From Candidatus Dormiibacterota bacterium (GTDB lineage: Bacteria > Chloroflexota > Dormibacteria > Aeolococcales > Aeolococcaceae): DNA of 5,644 bases. This document shows, piece by piece, positions 1 through 5,644 of this stretch (positions are counted from its first letter, which is position 1; each line of letters starts with the position of its first letter). The stretch is taken from NCBI GenBank assembly GCA_027451645.1, contig DAIDIX010000127.1, positions 1-5,644 on the forward strand. The letters are read 5' to 3'. The notes under the pieces are model-generated. The model saw only the letters and a list, made by a program, of their open reading frames with translations. It was not told the origin of the DNA and searched no databases. The position numbers were made by a program, and so were the translations under genes.

Positions 1-288
1 GAAGGCCCCACCACCTACGATTGCCACGATGAGAACCATGAAGGTCCAGAAGAAGAACATGTTTATCGGATACTGGGTTCCAACAAGCACGCCCCAGATG
101 CTCCCATGCCTCGTTCCACCAAAGTATGAAAAGATGTTGGAAATGAAGCCAAATGGGCTTGCTGTTGGGCCACCTCCTGCAAGTTTTGCTGCCCAGGTGA
201 TGAGAAACCATGGAACAAGCCAAACCACCAAGATGACTCCGACTACTGCGAGGTCACTCTTGTAGGAACTTGTCTTTGGTGCATTCAC
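1..288 (-). CDS. N-terminus of a probable VirD4/TraG-type coupling protein (partial)
   Basis: The gene starts at GTG 286-288 and stays open for 96 codons to the window edge, so only the N-terminus is visible. It begins MNAPKTSSYKSDLAVVGVIL. Two hydrophobic helices lie at about residues 13-36 and 74-95. They are separated by a loop of about 37 residues rich in Gly, Ser and Phe. Coupling ATPases of type IV secretion (VirD4/TraG/TraD) typically carry two N-terminal membrane helices with a short external loop ahead of a cytosolic RecA-like motor. The motor's Walker motifs would lie beyond position 1 and cannot be checked. The GTG start is chosen because GAGGA lies 6 bases upstream and because the nearby ATG in another frame stops after 13 codons. 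If the assignment is right, this protein would bring DNA or protein substrate to the channel. It could instead be another polytopic membrane component. Confidence 0.55.
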   Translation of the reverse strand, partial: MNAPKTSSYKSDLAVVGVILVVWLVPWFLITWAAKLAGGGPTASPFGFISNIFSYFGGTRHGSIWGVLVGTQYPINMFFFWTFMVLIVAIVGGGAF

Positions 289-294
289 AGCCGA

Positions 295-299
295 TCCTC
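295..299 (-). promoter_or_regulatory. Ribosome binding site fixing a GTG start
   Basis: GAGGA on the minus strand sits 6 bases before the GTG at 286-288. It supports GTG as the start of the two-helix membrane protein over the overlapping out-of-frame ATG. Confidence 0.6.
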
Positions 300-311
300 A
301 CTTCACTCATG

Positions 312-330
312 GGAGAGCATGCTCCTCTCC
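312..330 (-). promoter_or_regulatory. Small hairpin in the leader of the coupling-protein-like gene
   Basis: GGAGAG and CTCTCC form a perfect 6-base-pair stem around a 7-base loop. An alternative, competing fold is the 10-base palindrome GAGCATGCTC within the same stretch. There is no T-run after the stem on the minus strand, so it is not a standard intrinsic terminator. Its far edge is 24 bases from the GTG start, so an effect on translation or mRNA stability is possible. It is short enough to have arisen by chance. Confidence 0.35.
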
Positions 331-345
331 ATGTTCATCGTACAC

Positions 346-373
346 ACGATACCCGGGCTTGTGGCACCCTCAA
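346..373 (-). promoter_or_regulatory. Weak sigma70-like promoter candidate
   Basis: On the minus strand TTGAGG (368-373) and TATCGT (346-351) are separated by 16 bases. Each box matches its consensus at four of six positions. It is well placed to drive the coupling-protein-like gene separately from the upstream operon. A match of this quality is common by chance. Confidence 0.2.
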
Positions 374-408
374 TCAGGACCGTTACGAACCATTCACTCT
401 GCTGTAGC

Positions 409-1008
409 TCACACAGCAAGTCCAAATGGAAAGGGGGCTGGAACTGCTGCTCCCTCTGACGGAACAGCGAACTCCACCACTGTTCCATTGCTATACGTTC
501 TCGTCCAGAGACCACTCCCATCGAGTGCAAGCGTGTCGGTTGAGGTGACTGACATGCTGTTCCAGCTGAATCGGCATGTCTCGGTTATGGATAGGGGAAG
601 AGCCTCATTCATTGTGCAGGTACCCAAGACAGAAGTTCCCGAGACATATGTAGCTGCAGTGCCCACAACTGCTGTGGCCGAGGAAGGTCGCAGGAGGTAG
701 GTTGCAGCGCCAGTGTACAGCCCCTGCGAGGTAGGCGTAAGGACATGGTCCGCAACAACAATATTCCCTCCATATGCATATACCTCGGGAACTGGCCGAT
801 TTACTGCAGCATATGAACCAATACCCATGAGAACGAGTGCTACGAACACGATGACTCTCCGGTTGTTCCTGTGCCAAAATCGGATGACTCGTGGAACTCG
901 CCTGTTCTTGTGGACAACATCAAAATCCCCAATGGGCATGGGTATGTTCTGTGGAGTGCGGTCAATGTAGTTCCGCTGGCTGCTCTTCGACCTGAACCAC
1001 GACCCCAT
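409..1008 (-). CDS. Single-pass membrane protein with exported C-terminal domain, unknown family
   Basis: The product has 199 residues. The N-terminal 50 are basic and presumably cytosolic, with a cluster of Arg and Lys just before a helix at about 52-68 (VIVFVALVLMGIGSYAAV). By the positive-inside rule the C-terminal 130 residues lie outside the membrane. That part is rich in Thr, Ser, Val and Ala and looks like a beta-rich domain. It holds two cysteines, at about 131 and 145, which could form a disulphide. It ends in an Ala/Pro-rich tail. GGAGGAG lies 5 bases before the ATG, and the upstream gene's stop is 14 bases away, so the two are probably co-translated. The layout (short cytosolic arm, one helix, outer domain) is that of bitopic T4SS scaffold proteins such as VirB8 or TcpC. 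I see no sequence motif tying it to either, so I do not name it. Confidence 0.85.
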   Translation of the reverse strand: MGSWFRSKSSQRNYIDRTPQNIPMPIGDFDVVHKNRRVPRVIRFWHRNNRRVIVFVALVLMGIGSYAAVNRPVPEVYAYGGNIVVADHVLTPTSQGLYTGAATYLLRPSSATAVVGTAATYVSGTSVLGTCTMNEALPLSITETCRFSWNSMSVTSTDTLALDGSGLWTRTYSNGTVVEFAVPSEGAAVPAPFPFGLAV

Positions 1009-1022
1009 GGCGGCTCCTCCCG

Positions 1023-1475
1023 CTACTGCTGCACCTGCTCGATGGTGAGCCGCTGGATAAACCTGCAGCTGGGATCAATCGTCATGCTGAGACGCATGCG
1101 CCGTTTCGGCTGCGGGATGACAGTCCCATCCGCTGTTTCTCGGACGGACTGGTCATCGAACTCCACAATTGCATCTATCGGCTGGGTGAAATCGACAAGA
1201 TTCCCCTCAACGTGGAGGGCAGCGTAGTCACCATAATTTGGACGCATGGCATCGCGGGTAGCAAGGAACGGTGCAACCGACTGGCGGAGCCACTGCGCAA
1301 CCTGGGGAGAGACATATGTTTCAAAGGTGGGATTGTTCCCGGCCAGAAGATCTGCAATATCGTACAGTACCTTCTCTGTCAGATGTCGCACTTCCTCAAT
1401 CCGCTGCTCGCGAATCTCGTCGGGCTGCGGTCCAACCGGCTGACCCTTCTTCTGTGGCTTGTCGAAGAGCCCCAT
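1023..1475 (-). CDS. Small cytosolic protein of unknown family in secretion operon
   Basis: The product has 150 residues and no hydrophobic helix or signal peptide, so it is probably cytosolic. The first 20 residues are a charged, Pro/Gln-rich tail (MGLFDKPQKKGQPVGPQPDE). A charged helix follows (about 20-45, IREQRIEEVRHLTEKVLYDI). The rest alternates short helices and strands, ending in beta-like segments (about 100-148) with a basic PKRRMRLSM stretch. A helix-first, curved-sheet layout of this size would suit an NTF2/VirB8-like fold, but that is a guess from secondary-structure impression. ATG is preceded by GGGGAGG at 8 bases. It begins 2 bases after the TAG of the ATPase gene, so the two are very likely translationally coupled and the proteins may work together. 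Confidence 0.82.
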   Translation of the reverse strand: MGLFDKPQKKGQPVGPQPDEIREQRIEEVRHLTEKVLYDIADLLAGNNPTFETYVSPQVAQWLRQSVAPFLATRDAMRPNYGDYAALHVEGNLVDFTQPIDAIVEFDDQSVRETADGTVIPQPKRRMRLSMTIDPSCRFIQRLTIEQVQQ

Positions 1476-1477
1476 CC

Positions 1478-3499
1478 CTATCGCCTCCCCATGCGGGCTG
1501 GGCTGCGAACCACGACCTCTGTCAGTTCACGGTACGCAATGCGAAGTGTTGGAGACATCTGCTCAACAGGTACTCCCTGCATGCCAGCAAGACGGACTGT
1601 ATCTGCCTCGTCAGGAACCTCCACGATGGCCTGCACTCGTCCTCGGATAGTTGAAAGGTACTGCTGTGTTGCAGGGTGCTCCCTGTTCTTTTTCGCTTTT
1701 GGCACAATGTAGGGCACTACAGTTGGCGGCAGATCCCTGACATCGAGATAGTCAAGCACACCATTGAAATCCTGCTTTGACGAAGTGGTGGGCAGCACAA
1801 GCACATCAGCAAGTTCAAGCCAGTAGGCTGCAGCAGCAGCCTCAGGACCCGCCATGGGATCCGGGAGCCGGTTGCTCATGTCGACAACAATGAACGTGTA
1901 CCTTCGCTTCAGGTAGTCTGCAAGCCTTCTGATGTCAGTCTTCGAATACTCGGAAGTCTCCCTGTCCTCCGGATAGCATGCAAGTGCAGGAGTCGAGGCA
2001 AATACTGGGGAAGGAACCTCTCGATTGGACGTAAGCGCAGCGACAGTTTCCCGCACTGTGGCAGCCCCCTGAGGCAGGTTCATCTGTCCCCATGCATCGG
2101 GATTCGCGATATTCGCATCGACGATTGCAGCCTTATGGCCAACGGAATCAAGAACAGTTCCTGCAACAATCGCAACAGCTGCAGCGAAGCTCGTCTTGCC
2201 CACGCCTCCCTTTCGGGAACCCATTACAACAATGGTCGGTCCCCTATTCACCATCCACTGGGCAAGCTCTGCATTGGGAGTCTCCCGGAAGCCACCCTTC
2301 GCTCCCTTCTTCACGTTGAATATTGAGGGCAGGGATACCTTCTTCCGCTCCCTTCCTCCCGGTACCGGCTGCTGGTATCCACCACCTGGAGTCAGCCCTG
2401 GTGGACCTCCATTCCCTGGAGGAGTCTGTGGATAGGCACCCGGAGTGATGGGAGGAACACCTGCATTTCCCTGAGACGGTGGACCTCCCTGCCACTGTGC
2501 AGGAGGAGGCGTTGTAGGCAGGCCATCAAATCCAGAATTGCCTCCCCAAAGTCCACTTCCTGATCCGGGAGCACCCGGGTAGGGGTTTAGTGCACTTGGA
2601 GGGAGGAGTGGATCATTGGGGGACCATTCCTGCTGCTGTGGCTGCTGTACGGGGAATGGTGATGGCGGAGGTGAAGATGCAGCAGGCTGCTGTGGCACTG
2701 AAGGAGGCTGCACTGGCTGCTGCGGGGGAGCTGAGGGTGTTTCGTAGCTCGACACTGGTGTGGGAGCTGAACTTCCCACTCCTGTTCCGGAGCTGAGAAG
2801 ATCGAAAGGATTGGGTGTCGCAGGTTCGAGGATCTCTTTCGGCCGAGATGGAGCTGGCCGTGGTGCTGGGGTTCCAGACTGCTGGGGGGGAGGTGGGTAC
2901 GGAGAGGAAAATGGCGAGGTGAATGGATCGTTTGCCTGGGGGAGTGGTGTATCGAGGGAACTTGTTGGAGGCGCCTCCTCGTCAGGATAGAAATCCGAGT
3001 CATCAAAATCAATCGGAAAGTCTGCACTGAGTGCTGCCATTCGAATGGCCTCACCCTGGTCAAAGATGTCATCGCCACTGCCATTTCCACCACTGAACTC
3101 GCGCATGACTATGGCAGCAAAGTCAAGCGGCCCATGAGCAATGAAGCTCTTGATCTCGTCAGGAGTCTCGTAGATTTGTCCATCCTGCACAGAGTTGACT
3201 CCGATGTAGAAGGACCCATCAAGGCCATCAATCCACTCAAGAAGTCCCGGTTCATGCTCAAGCAGGAATACGGGGTGTGCATTCCGCGGCACGTTCTCTG
3301 CCCACCAGCTGTCGATGTCTGCCTGAACACTGTCATCAGCAAAGAACGCCCTGCCCCGTGTTGGAGGAGCAAGAAAGGTAGCAGGCACAGGAGCATCGGG
3401 AAGCTTGACATCATCGAGAAGTCGTGCAAGTCCCATCGCATCATCTTCATCGTTGAGAAGAACGATGAATGCGTAGCCCTCTTGTCCACTACTGGCCAA
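1478..3499 (-). CDS. ParA/MinD-type ATPase with proline-rich linker (EspI- or CpaE/TadZ-like layout)
   Basis: From the TTG at 3497-3499 the product has 673 residues. Residues 1-175 form an alpha/beta region of unknown family starting with a strand and acidic patch (YAFIVLLNDEDDAMGLARLL). About 176-383 is a Pro/Gln/Gly/Ser-rich, presumably disordered linker. About 415-673 is a ParA/MinD-type domain. It has a deviant Walker A KGGVGKT at 430-436, a switch region IVDANIANPD at about 459-468, and Walker B FIVVD at 536-540. Family members bind ATP as sandwich dimers and act at membranes. CpaE/TadZ positions Tad pili, and EspI is the proline-rich ATPase of mycobacterial ESX-1. The switch carries Asn463 where ParA proteins have the hydrolytic Asp. 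TTG is chosen because AGGAGGT lies 8 bases before it. An in-frame ATG at 3604 would overlap the upstream gene by 116 bases and add a Cys/Arg-rich, unlikely tail. Confidence 0.9.
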   Translation of the reverse strand: MASSGQEGYAFIVLLNDEDDAMGLARLLDDVKLPDAPVPATFLAPPTRGRAFFADDSVQADIDSWWAENVPRNAHPVFLLEHEPGLLEWIDGLDGSFYIGVNSVQDGQIYETPDEIKSFIAHGPLDFAAIVMREFSGGNGSGDDIFDQGEAIRMAALSADFPIDFDDSDFYPDEEAPPTSSLDTPLPQANDPFTSPFSSPYPPPPQQSGTPAPRPAPSRPKEILEPATPNPFDLLSSGTGVGSSAPTPVSSYETPSAPPQQPVQPPSVPQQPAASSPPPSPFPVQQPQQQEWSPNDPLLPPSALNPYPGAPGSGSGLWGGNSGFDGLPTTPPPAQWQGGPPSQGNAGVPPITPGAYPQTPPGNGGPPGLTPGGGYQQPVPGGRERKKVSLPSIFNVKKGAKGGFRETPNAELAQWMVNRGPTIVVMGSRKGGVGKTSFAAAVAIVAGTVLDSVGHKAAIVDANIANPDAWGQMNLPQGAATVRETVAALTSNREVPSPVFASTPALACYPEDRETSEYSKTDIRRLADYLKRRYTFIVVDMSNRLPDPMAGPEAAAAAYWLELADVLVLPTTSSKQDFNGVLDYLDVRDLPPTVVPYIVPKAKKNREHPATQQYLSTIRGRVQAIVEVPDEADTVRLAGMQGVPVEQMSPTLRIAYRELTEVVVRSPARMGRR
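2351..2974 (-). repeat. Low-complexity proline-rich coding segment
   Basis: This is the linker of the ATPase gene, about 208 codons dominated by Pro, Gln, Gly, Ser and Ala, with recurring PQQP, PPPP and TPPP patterns. It is degenerate rather than an exact tandem repeat. It explains the skewed base composition here and the spurious open frames on both strands. Such linkers are prone to length variation between strains. Confidence 0.75.
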
Positions 3500-3872
3500 A
3501 ACTCTGTACCTCCTGTACCATCTGCTGACTGTTTCCACAGCACATGGAGAACGATCGGGATGAATGGTGCGCAAGACCGAGAGCGAACAGCAGAACTCCA
3601 GCAACGAAGAAGATCACAATACGTGACCAGGTCTGCTGGACAACTGCTGTCTGTGATGCCTCACGAAATGCGCTTGCAATGACTCCAATGGCAAATGCGA
3701 GTATGACACCCCACACAATAAGCACTGCAAAGGAGATGACTGCTGCATCAGTCATGGACTGTCCACTGAAAAACATGCCAAGAGCACCCCAGTCCGGCAT
3801 GCCGAGTGAGAGTGCTGCTGCAATGCACATAACACCACTCATGGCGCATGACGGAAGTAATCTCTTTGCCAT
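3489..3872 (-). CDS. Small membrane protein, candidate VirB2/TrbC-type pilin-like subunit
   Basis: The product has 127 residues. It starts MAKRLLPSCAMSGVMCIAAA, a basic start followed by a hydrophobic stretch up to about residue 25, which could be a signal peptide. Two further helices lie at about 43-67 (ISFAVLIVWGVILAFAIGVI) and 84-102 (IVIFFVAGVLLFALGLA). A short polar segment joins them, and a Ser/Gln-rich tail with two adjacent cysteines follows. A cleavable signal plus two helices joined by a short loop is the topology of VirB2/TrbC pilins, and the size fits. Small polytopic accessory proteins can look the same, so the function is inferred. The gene sits 6 bases after the TadC-like stop. 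GGAGGT is 12 bases before the ATG, rather far, so coupling to upstream translation may help initiation. Its last 11 bases overlap the TTG start of the ATPase gene. Confidence 0.8.
   Translation of the reverse strand: MAKRLLPSCAMSGVMCIAAALSLGMPDWGALGMFFSGQSMTDAAVISFAVLIVWGVILAFAIGVIASAFREASQTAVVQQTWSRIVIFFVAGVLLFALGLAHHSSRSFSMCCGNSQQMVQEVQSFGQ
3508..3514 (-). promoter_or_regulatory. Strong ribosome binding site fixing a TTG start
   Basis: AGGAGGT on the minus strand lies 8 bases before the TTG at 3497-3499 and inside the 3' end of the preceding membrane-protein gene. No other in-frame start nearby has a comparable site. The next ATG, at 3434-3436, would remove the first predicted strand. Confidence 0.75.
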
Positions 3873-3878
3873 GATGAG

Positions 3879-4835
3879 TCAGTGACCTCCAATACCTGCT
3901 GCAATGGACTGGAATGCGGGAAACCCGATGAGTACGAGAAGTGGAAGCAGCATTCCAGCGACCGGAATAGTCACGAGAATCTTTGCCCTCGCTGCACTCA
4001 TTTTAGCGTCAGTGAGTCGACGTTCATACGAAATCCGTGCAAGATTCGTGAACGTATTCCGTTCCGCAAGCCCAACATTCGTGTTGAGGAGCGCATCGCT
4101 GAGCATCGTGAACATCGGAATTTCATATGCATCACCAATCATGCGATAGAGTTCAGCTGTGCTTCTGTGTGGAGTCTTTATAAGTTTTGTCCAGCCCTTG
4201 TCATCCACAATGGACTGGAGAGTTCCGTCTTCAGTGCATCGAGAGAGGATCTTGACAGCATCCTCAACCTGAAGTCCACGACCGTCCGTCATGATGGCAA
4301 CCATCATGAGCATGTCGGAGATAGTCTTGTTCGCAGTATCCTGGCGCGAGCGTGCATTTCGCTGGAGCCGAAGAATTGCAAACACGTACACGAAGATAAA
4401 TACGAGAACCACATATGCTGGAGGGAAGTACCAGCTTCCAGCAGTGAAATAACCAAGCATTTCCAATGCCATGAACACTGCACATGCAATGAGGCCCACG
4501 ACTGCAGTCTGTGTAATGAATCCAAGCGGTGTGACATCGTAATTCGCAATGGGGAGAAGCCGTGCAAGATCCAGCCCCTTCTGTATTCTCCCGAGCAGTG
4601 CTGACCTTGTAGCGAGCCGCTCGAATGTACCGATAGGTCCTGCATAACCACGCATGCCCGACAGTGATCTCCATGCACGAATCTCTGCAGGTGTAAATAC
4701 ATCGAGCTGCAGGATCGCGATCCACCATGCCAGCACGATGACTGCTGCAATAACCACGTAGGGCAGAATTGAGAAGAAATCGATCACGCTGAACGCAGCA
4801 AGCATATGCGGAGCAGCAAAGAGTGGCCTAGACAT
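3879..4835 (-). CDS. TadC-like type II secretion F-family membrane protein
   Basis: The product has 318 residues with hydrophobic helices at about 20-45, 106-128, 138-156 and 286-312. Between the third and fourth lies a soluble helical region of about 130 residues (TANKTISDMLMMVAIMTDGR, then LQVEDAVKIL and later RISYERRLTDAKMSAARAKI). Helix pairs flanking a cytosolic helical bundle, ending in one C-terminal helix, are the pattern of the T2SSF/TadC family. These proteins form the inner-membrane platform on which a TadA/CpaF ATPase works. The gene begins inside the previous one, with an 8-base overlap (ATGTCTAG). AGGAG lies 7 bases before its ATG. Adjacent TadB-like and TadC-like genes in this order are typical of Tad loci, which supports the call. 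I assign the C role from position and topology, not from a diagnostic motif. Confidence 0.78.
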   Translation of the reverse strand: MSRPLFAAPHMLAAFSVIDFFSILPYVVIAAVIVLAWWIAILQLDVFTPAEIRAWRSLSGMRGYAGPIGTFERLATRSALLGRIQKGLDLARLLPIANYDVTPLGFITQTAVVGLIACAVFMALEMLGYFTAGSWYFPPAYVVLVFIFVYVFAILRLQRNARSRQDTANKTISDMLMMVAIMTDGRGLQVEDAVKILSRCTEDGTLQSIVDDKGWTKLIKTPHRSTAELYRMIGDAYEIPMFTMLSDALLNTNVGLAERNTFTNLARISYERRLTDAKMSAARAKILVTIPVAGMLLPLLVLIGFPAFQSIAAGIGGH

Positions 4836-5644
4836 GGAGCTGCTCCTGCTGGCGGGCTATCTCATTCACATCCCACCTTGTCCAGGATTCAATCCGGACA
4901 ATGACACTCAGCATCCATACGAGGAAGGAGAACATGAGAATGACAACTGTCAGGACGATTGCGCCCTCGAAGGTAGAGTAGAACGTCCTGAATATTGGAA
5001 CCCTGATGACAGAGACGAACATGACAGTCATGAGAGCTGCCATTGCCATGGTAACTGCACGCTGCTGTGTCAGGGTCGTCATCGCCTCCTCTGACACAGA
5101 GAGCTGAGCCTCACCGATGGGAAGAATGATTTCATCAATCGCATCAATGAGGGACTCGAGACTCCTGCTCCGCGACCATATGAGCACACTCAAGGCGTTT
5201 TCCAGAAGCGGTGAACGGGAACGCTTCGCACACTCCACAATATTCTGAACAACAGAACCTCCACGGGCAAGTGGCGTAAGCACATATTTCAGCTCCTTCC
5301 CGGGATTTCTGCCAATTTCCTGCAATGCAGTATCCAGAGACTGATTGGTGAGGGACATCCTGTCACGAAGATTCCGGAGCTGCTGGAGAAAGGCACGTTC
5401 CATATTGAGCTGGTGTTTGGCTGCCCGACCTGAAAGCGCAAATCGGGGAATGACAATACCTGCAGCAATGCCAAGGGGAATCATGAGCACTACACCAGTT
5501 GACCAGCCAAGCACACCTCCAACAACCACCACAACTACCCGAAGGATGTACCACTGTTGAACAGGCCATCCGAGTGCCAGGCCAGCAATATCTCCCTCCC
5601 GTTCAATGAAGGACGGAAGCTGCCTCCGTTTCTTCTGCGCTGTG
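4828..5644 (-). CDS. TadB-like type II secretion F-family membrane protein (5' end missing)
   Basis: The frame is open to the right edge, giving 271 visible residues. A GTG at 5530-5532 is available, but the frame continues sensibly upstream (KKRRQLPSFIEREGDIAGLA, then a hydrophobic Val run), so the true start is outside the window. In visible numbering, a hydrophobic stretch at about 31-67 could hold one or two helices. A cytosolic helical region follows (about 75-190) with RAFLQQLRNL-type and LTPLARGGSVVQNIVECAKR segments typical of the T2SSF domain. Two C-terminal helices lie at about 195-213 and 227-250. TadB-type proteins pair with TadC as the inner-membrane platform. The stop overlaps the TadC-like start by 8 bases, so the two are probably made in equal amounts. 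A CpaF/TadA ATPase gene is expected just upstream, outside the window. Confidence 0.8.
   Translation of the reverse strand, partial: TAQKKRRQLPSFIEREGDIAGLALGWPVQQWYILRVVVVVVGGVLGWSTGVVLMIPLGIAAGIVIPRFALSGRAAKHQLNMERAFLQQLRNLRDRMSLTNQSLDTALQEIGRNPGKELKYVLTPLARGGSVVQNIVECAKRSRSPLLENALSVLIWSRSRSLESLIDAIDEIILPIGEAQLSVSEEAMTTLTQQRAVTMAMAALMTVMFVSVIRVPIFRTFYSTFEGAIVLTVVILMFSFLVWMLSVIVRIESWTRWDVNEIARQQEQLHV

Larger units (their letters stand above)
289..408 (-). other. 120-base intergenic gap, the only sizeable one in the window
   Basis: Every other gene pair overlaps or is at most 14 bases apart, so this gap stands out. It holds a short inverted repeat (312-330), a weak promoter-like sequence (346-373) and the ribosome binding site of the next gene. 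The short minus-strand frames across it lack convincing start signals. It may separate two transcription or expression units, but the sequence does not prove this. Confidence 0.5.

Noticed and set aside
29..265. 78-codon plus-strand frame at the left edge
   Set aside because: It is antisense to the two-helix membrane protein frame, which is open throughout, has a ribosome binding site and shows clear hydrophobic segments.
312..330. Intrinsic terminator
   Set aside because: The stem is only 6 base pairs and is not followed by a T-run on the minus strand. A gene start with a ribosome binding site follows closely.
303..530. 75-codon minus-strand frame crossing the gap before the coupling-protein-like gene
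   Set aside because: More than half overlaps the 3' end of the 199-residue gene in another frame, and I see no good ribosome binding site before a start inside the gap. A frameshifted extension of the 199-residue protein was considered, but its Ala/Pro-rich tail ends naturally.
1212..1712. 166-codon open frame on the plus strand
   Set aside because: It spans the junction of the ATPase and 150-residue genes on the opposite strand, has no domain pattern, and conflicts with two well-supported genes.
2587..3093. 168-codon minus-strand frame rich in His, Ser and Leu
   Set aside because: It is a shifted frame of the proline-rich linker. Its composition is what CCN-rich codons give when read out of frame, and the ATPase frame runs through it unbroken.
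3500..3604. Longer ATPase start at the ATG at 3604
   Set aside because: It adds 35 residues rich in Cys and Arg that overlap the coding 3' end of the upstream gene. The TTG at 3499 has a strong, well-spaced AGGAGGT.
3882..4604. 240-codon open frame on the plus strand
   Set aside because: It lies wholly opposite the TadC-like gene, is rich in Cys, His and Asn with no hydrophobic or domain pattern, and has no convincing ribosome binding site. The minus-strand product has coherent membrane helices.

Overview
The window is one block of seven closely packed genes, all on the minus strand and read from the right end to the left. Both terminal genes run off the window. Nothing on the plus strand looks like a real gene. 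Base composition is moderately GC-rich (mid-50s percent, estimated by eye on a few lines). Shine-Dalgarno sequences are strong, and GTG and TTG starts are used beside ATG. The large ATPase resembles the proline-rich ParA/MinD-like ATPases of actinobacterial secretion systems. Together these suggest an actinobacterium of moderate GC, either chromosomal or on a mobile element. I cannot name the genus.

Order of transcription: (1) a TadB-like membrane platform protein, 5' end missing (4828-5644); (2) a TadC-like membrane platform protein (3879-4835); (3) a small protein with a signal-like N-terminus and two more membrane helices, a candidate VirB2/TrbC-type subunit (3489-3872); (4) a 673-residue ATPase with an N-terminal alpha/beta region, about 200 residues of proline-rich linker and a C-terminal ParA/MinD-type domain (1478-3499, TTG start); (5) a 150-residue cytosolic protein of unknown family (1023-1475); (6) a 199-residue protein with one membrane helix and an exported C-terminal domain (409-1008); (7) after a 120-base gap holding a small hairpin, the first 96 residues of a two-helix membrane protein whose layout fits a VirD4/TraG-type coupling protein (1-288).

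Read together, the genes look like the membrane core of an export or conjugation machine: two Tad/type II F-family platform proteins, a possible pilin-like subunit, a ParA-like positioning or regulatory ATPase, two accessory proteins and a possible DNA-coupling ATPase. Genes 1 to 6 overlap or lie within 14 bases of one another, which argues for one translationally coupled operon. The most interesting points are the mixture of Tad-type and T4SS-type parts, the domain layout of the ATPase, and an Asn in place of its expected catalytic Asp. The TadA/CpaF-type ATPase expected upstream, the coupling-protein Walker motifs and any relaxase all lie outside the window, so the conjugation reading remains an inference.
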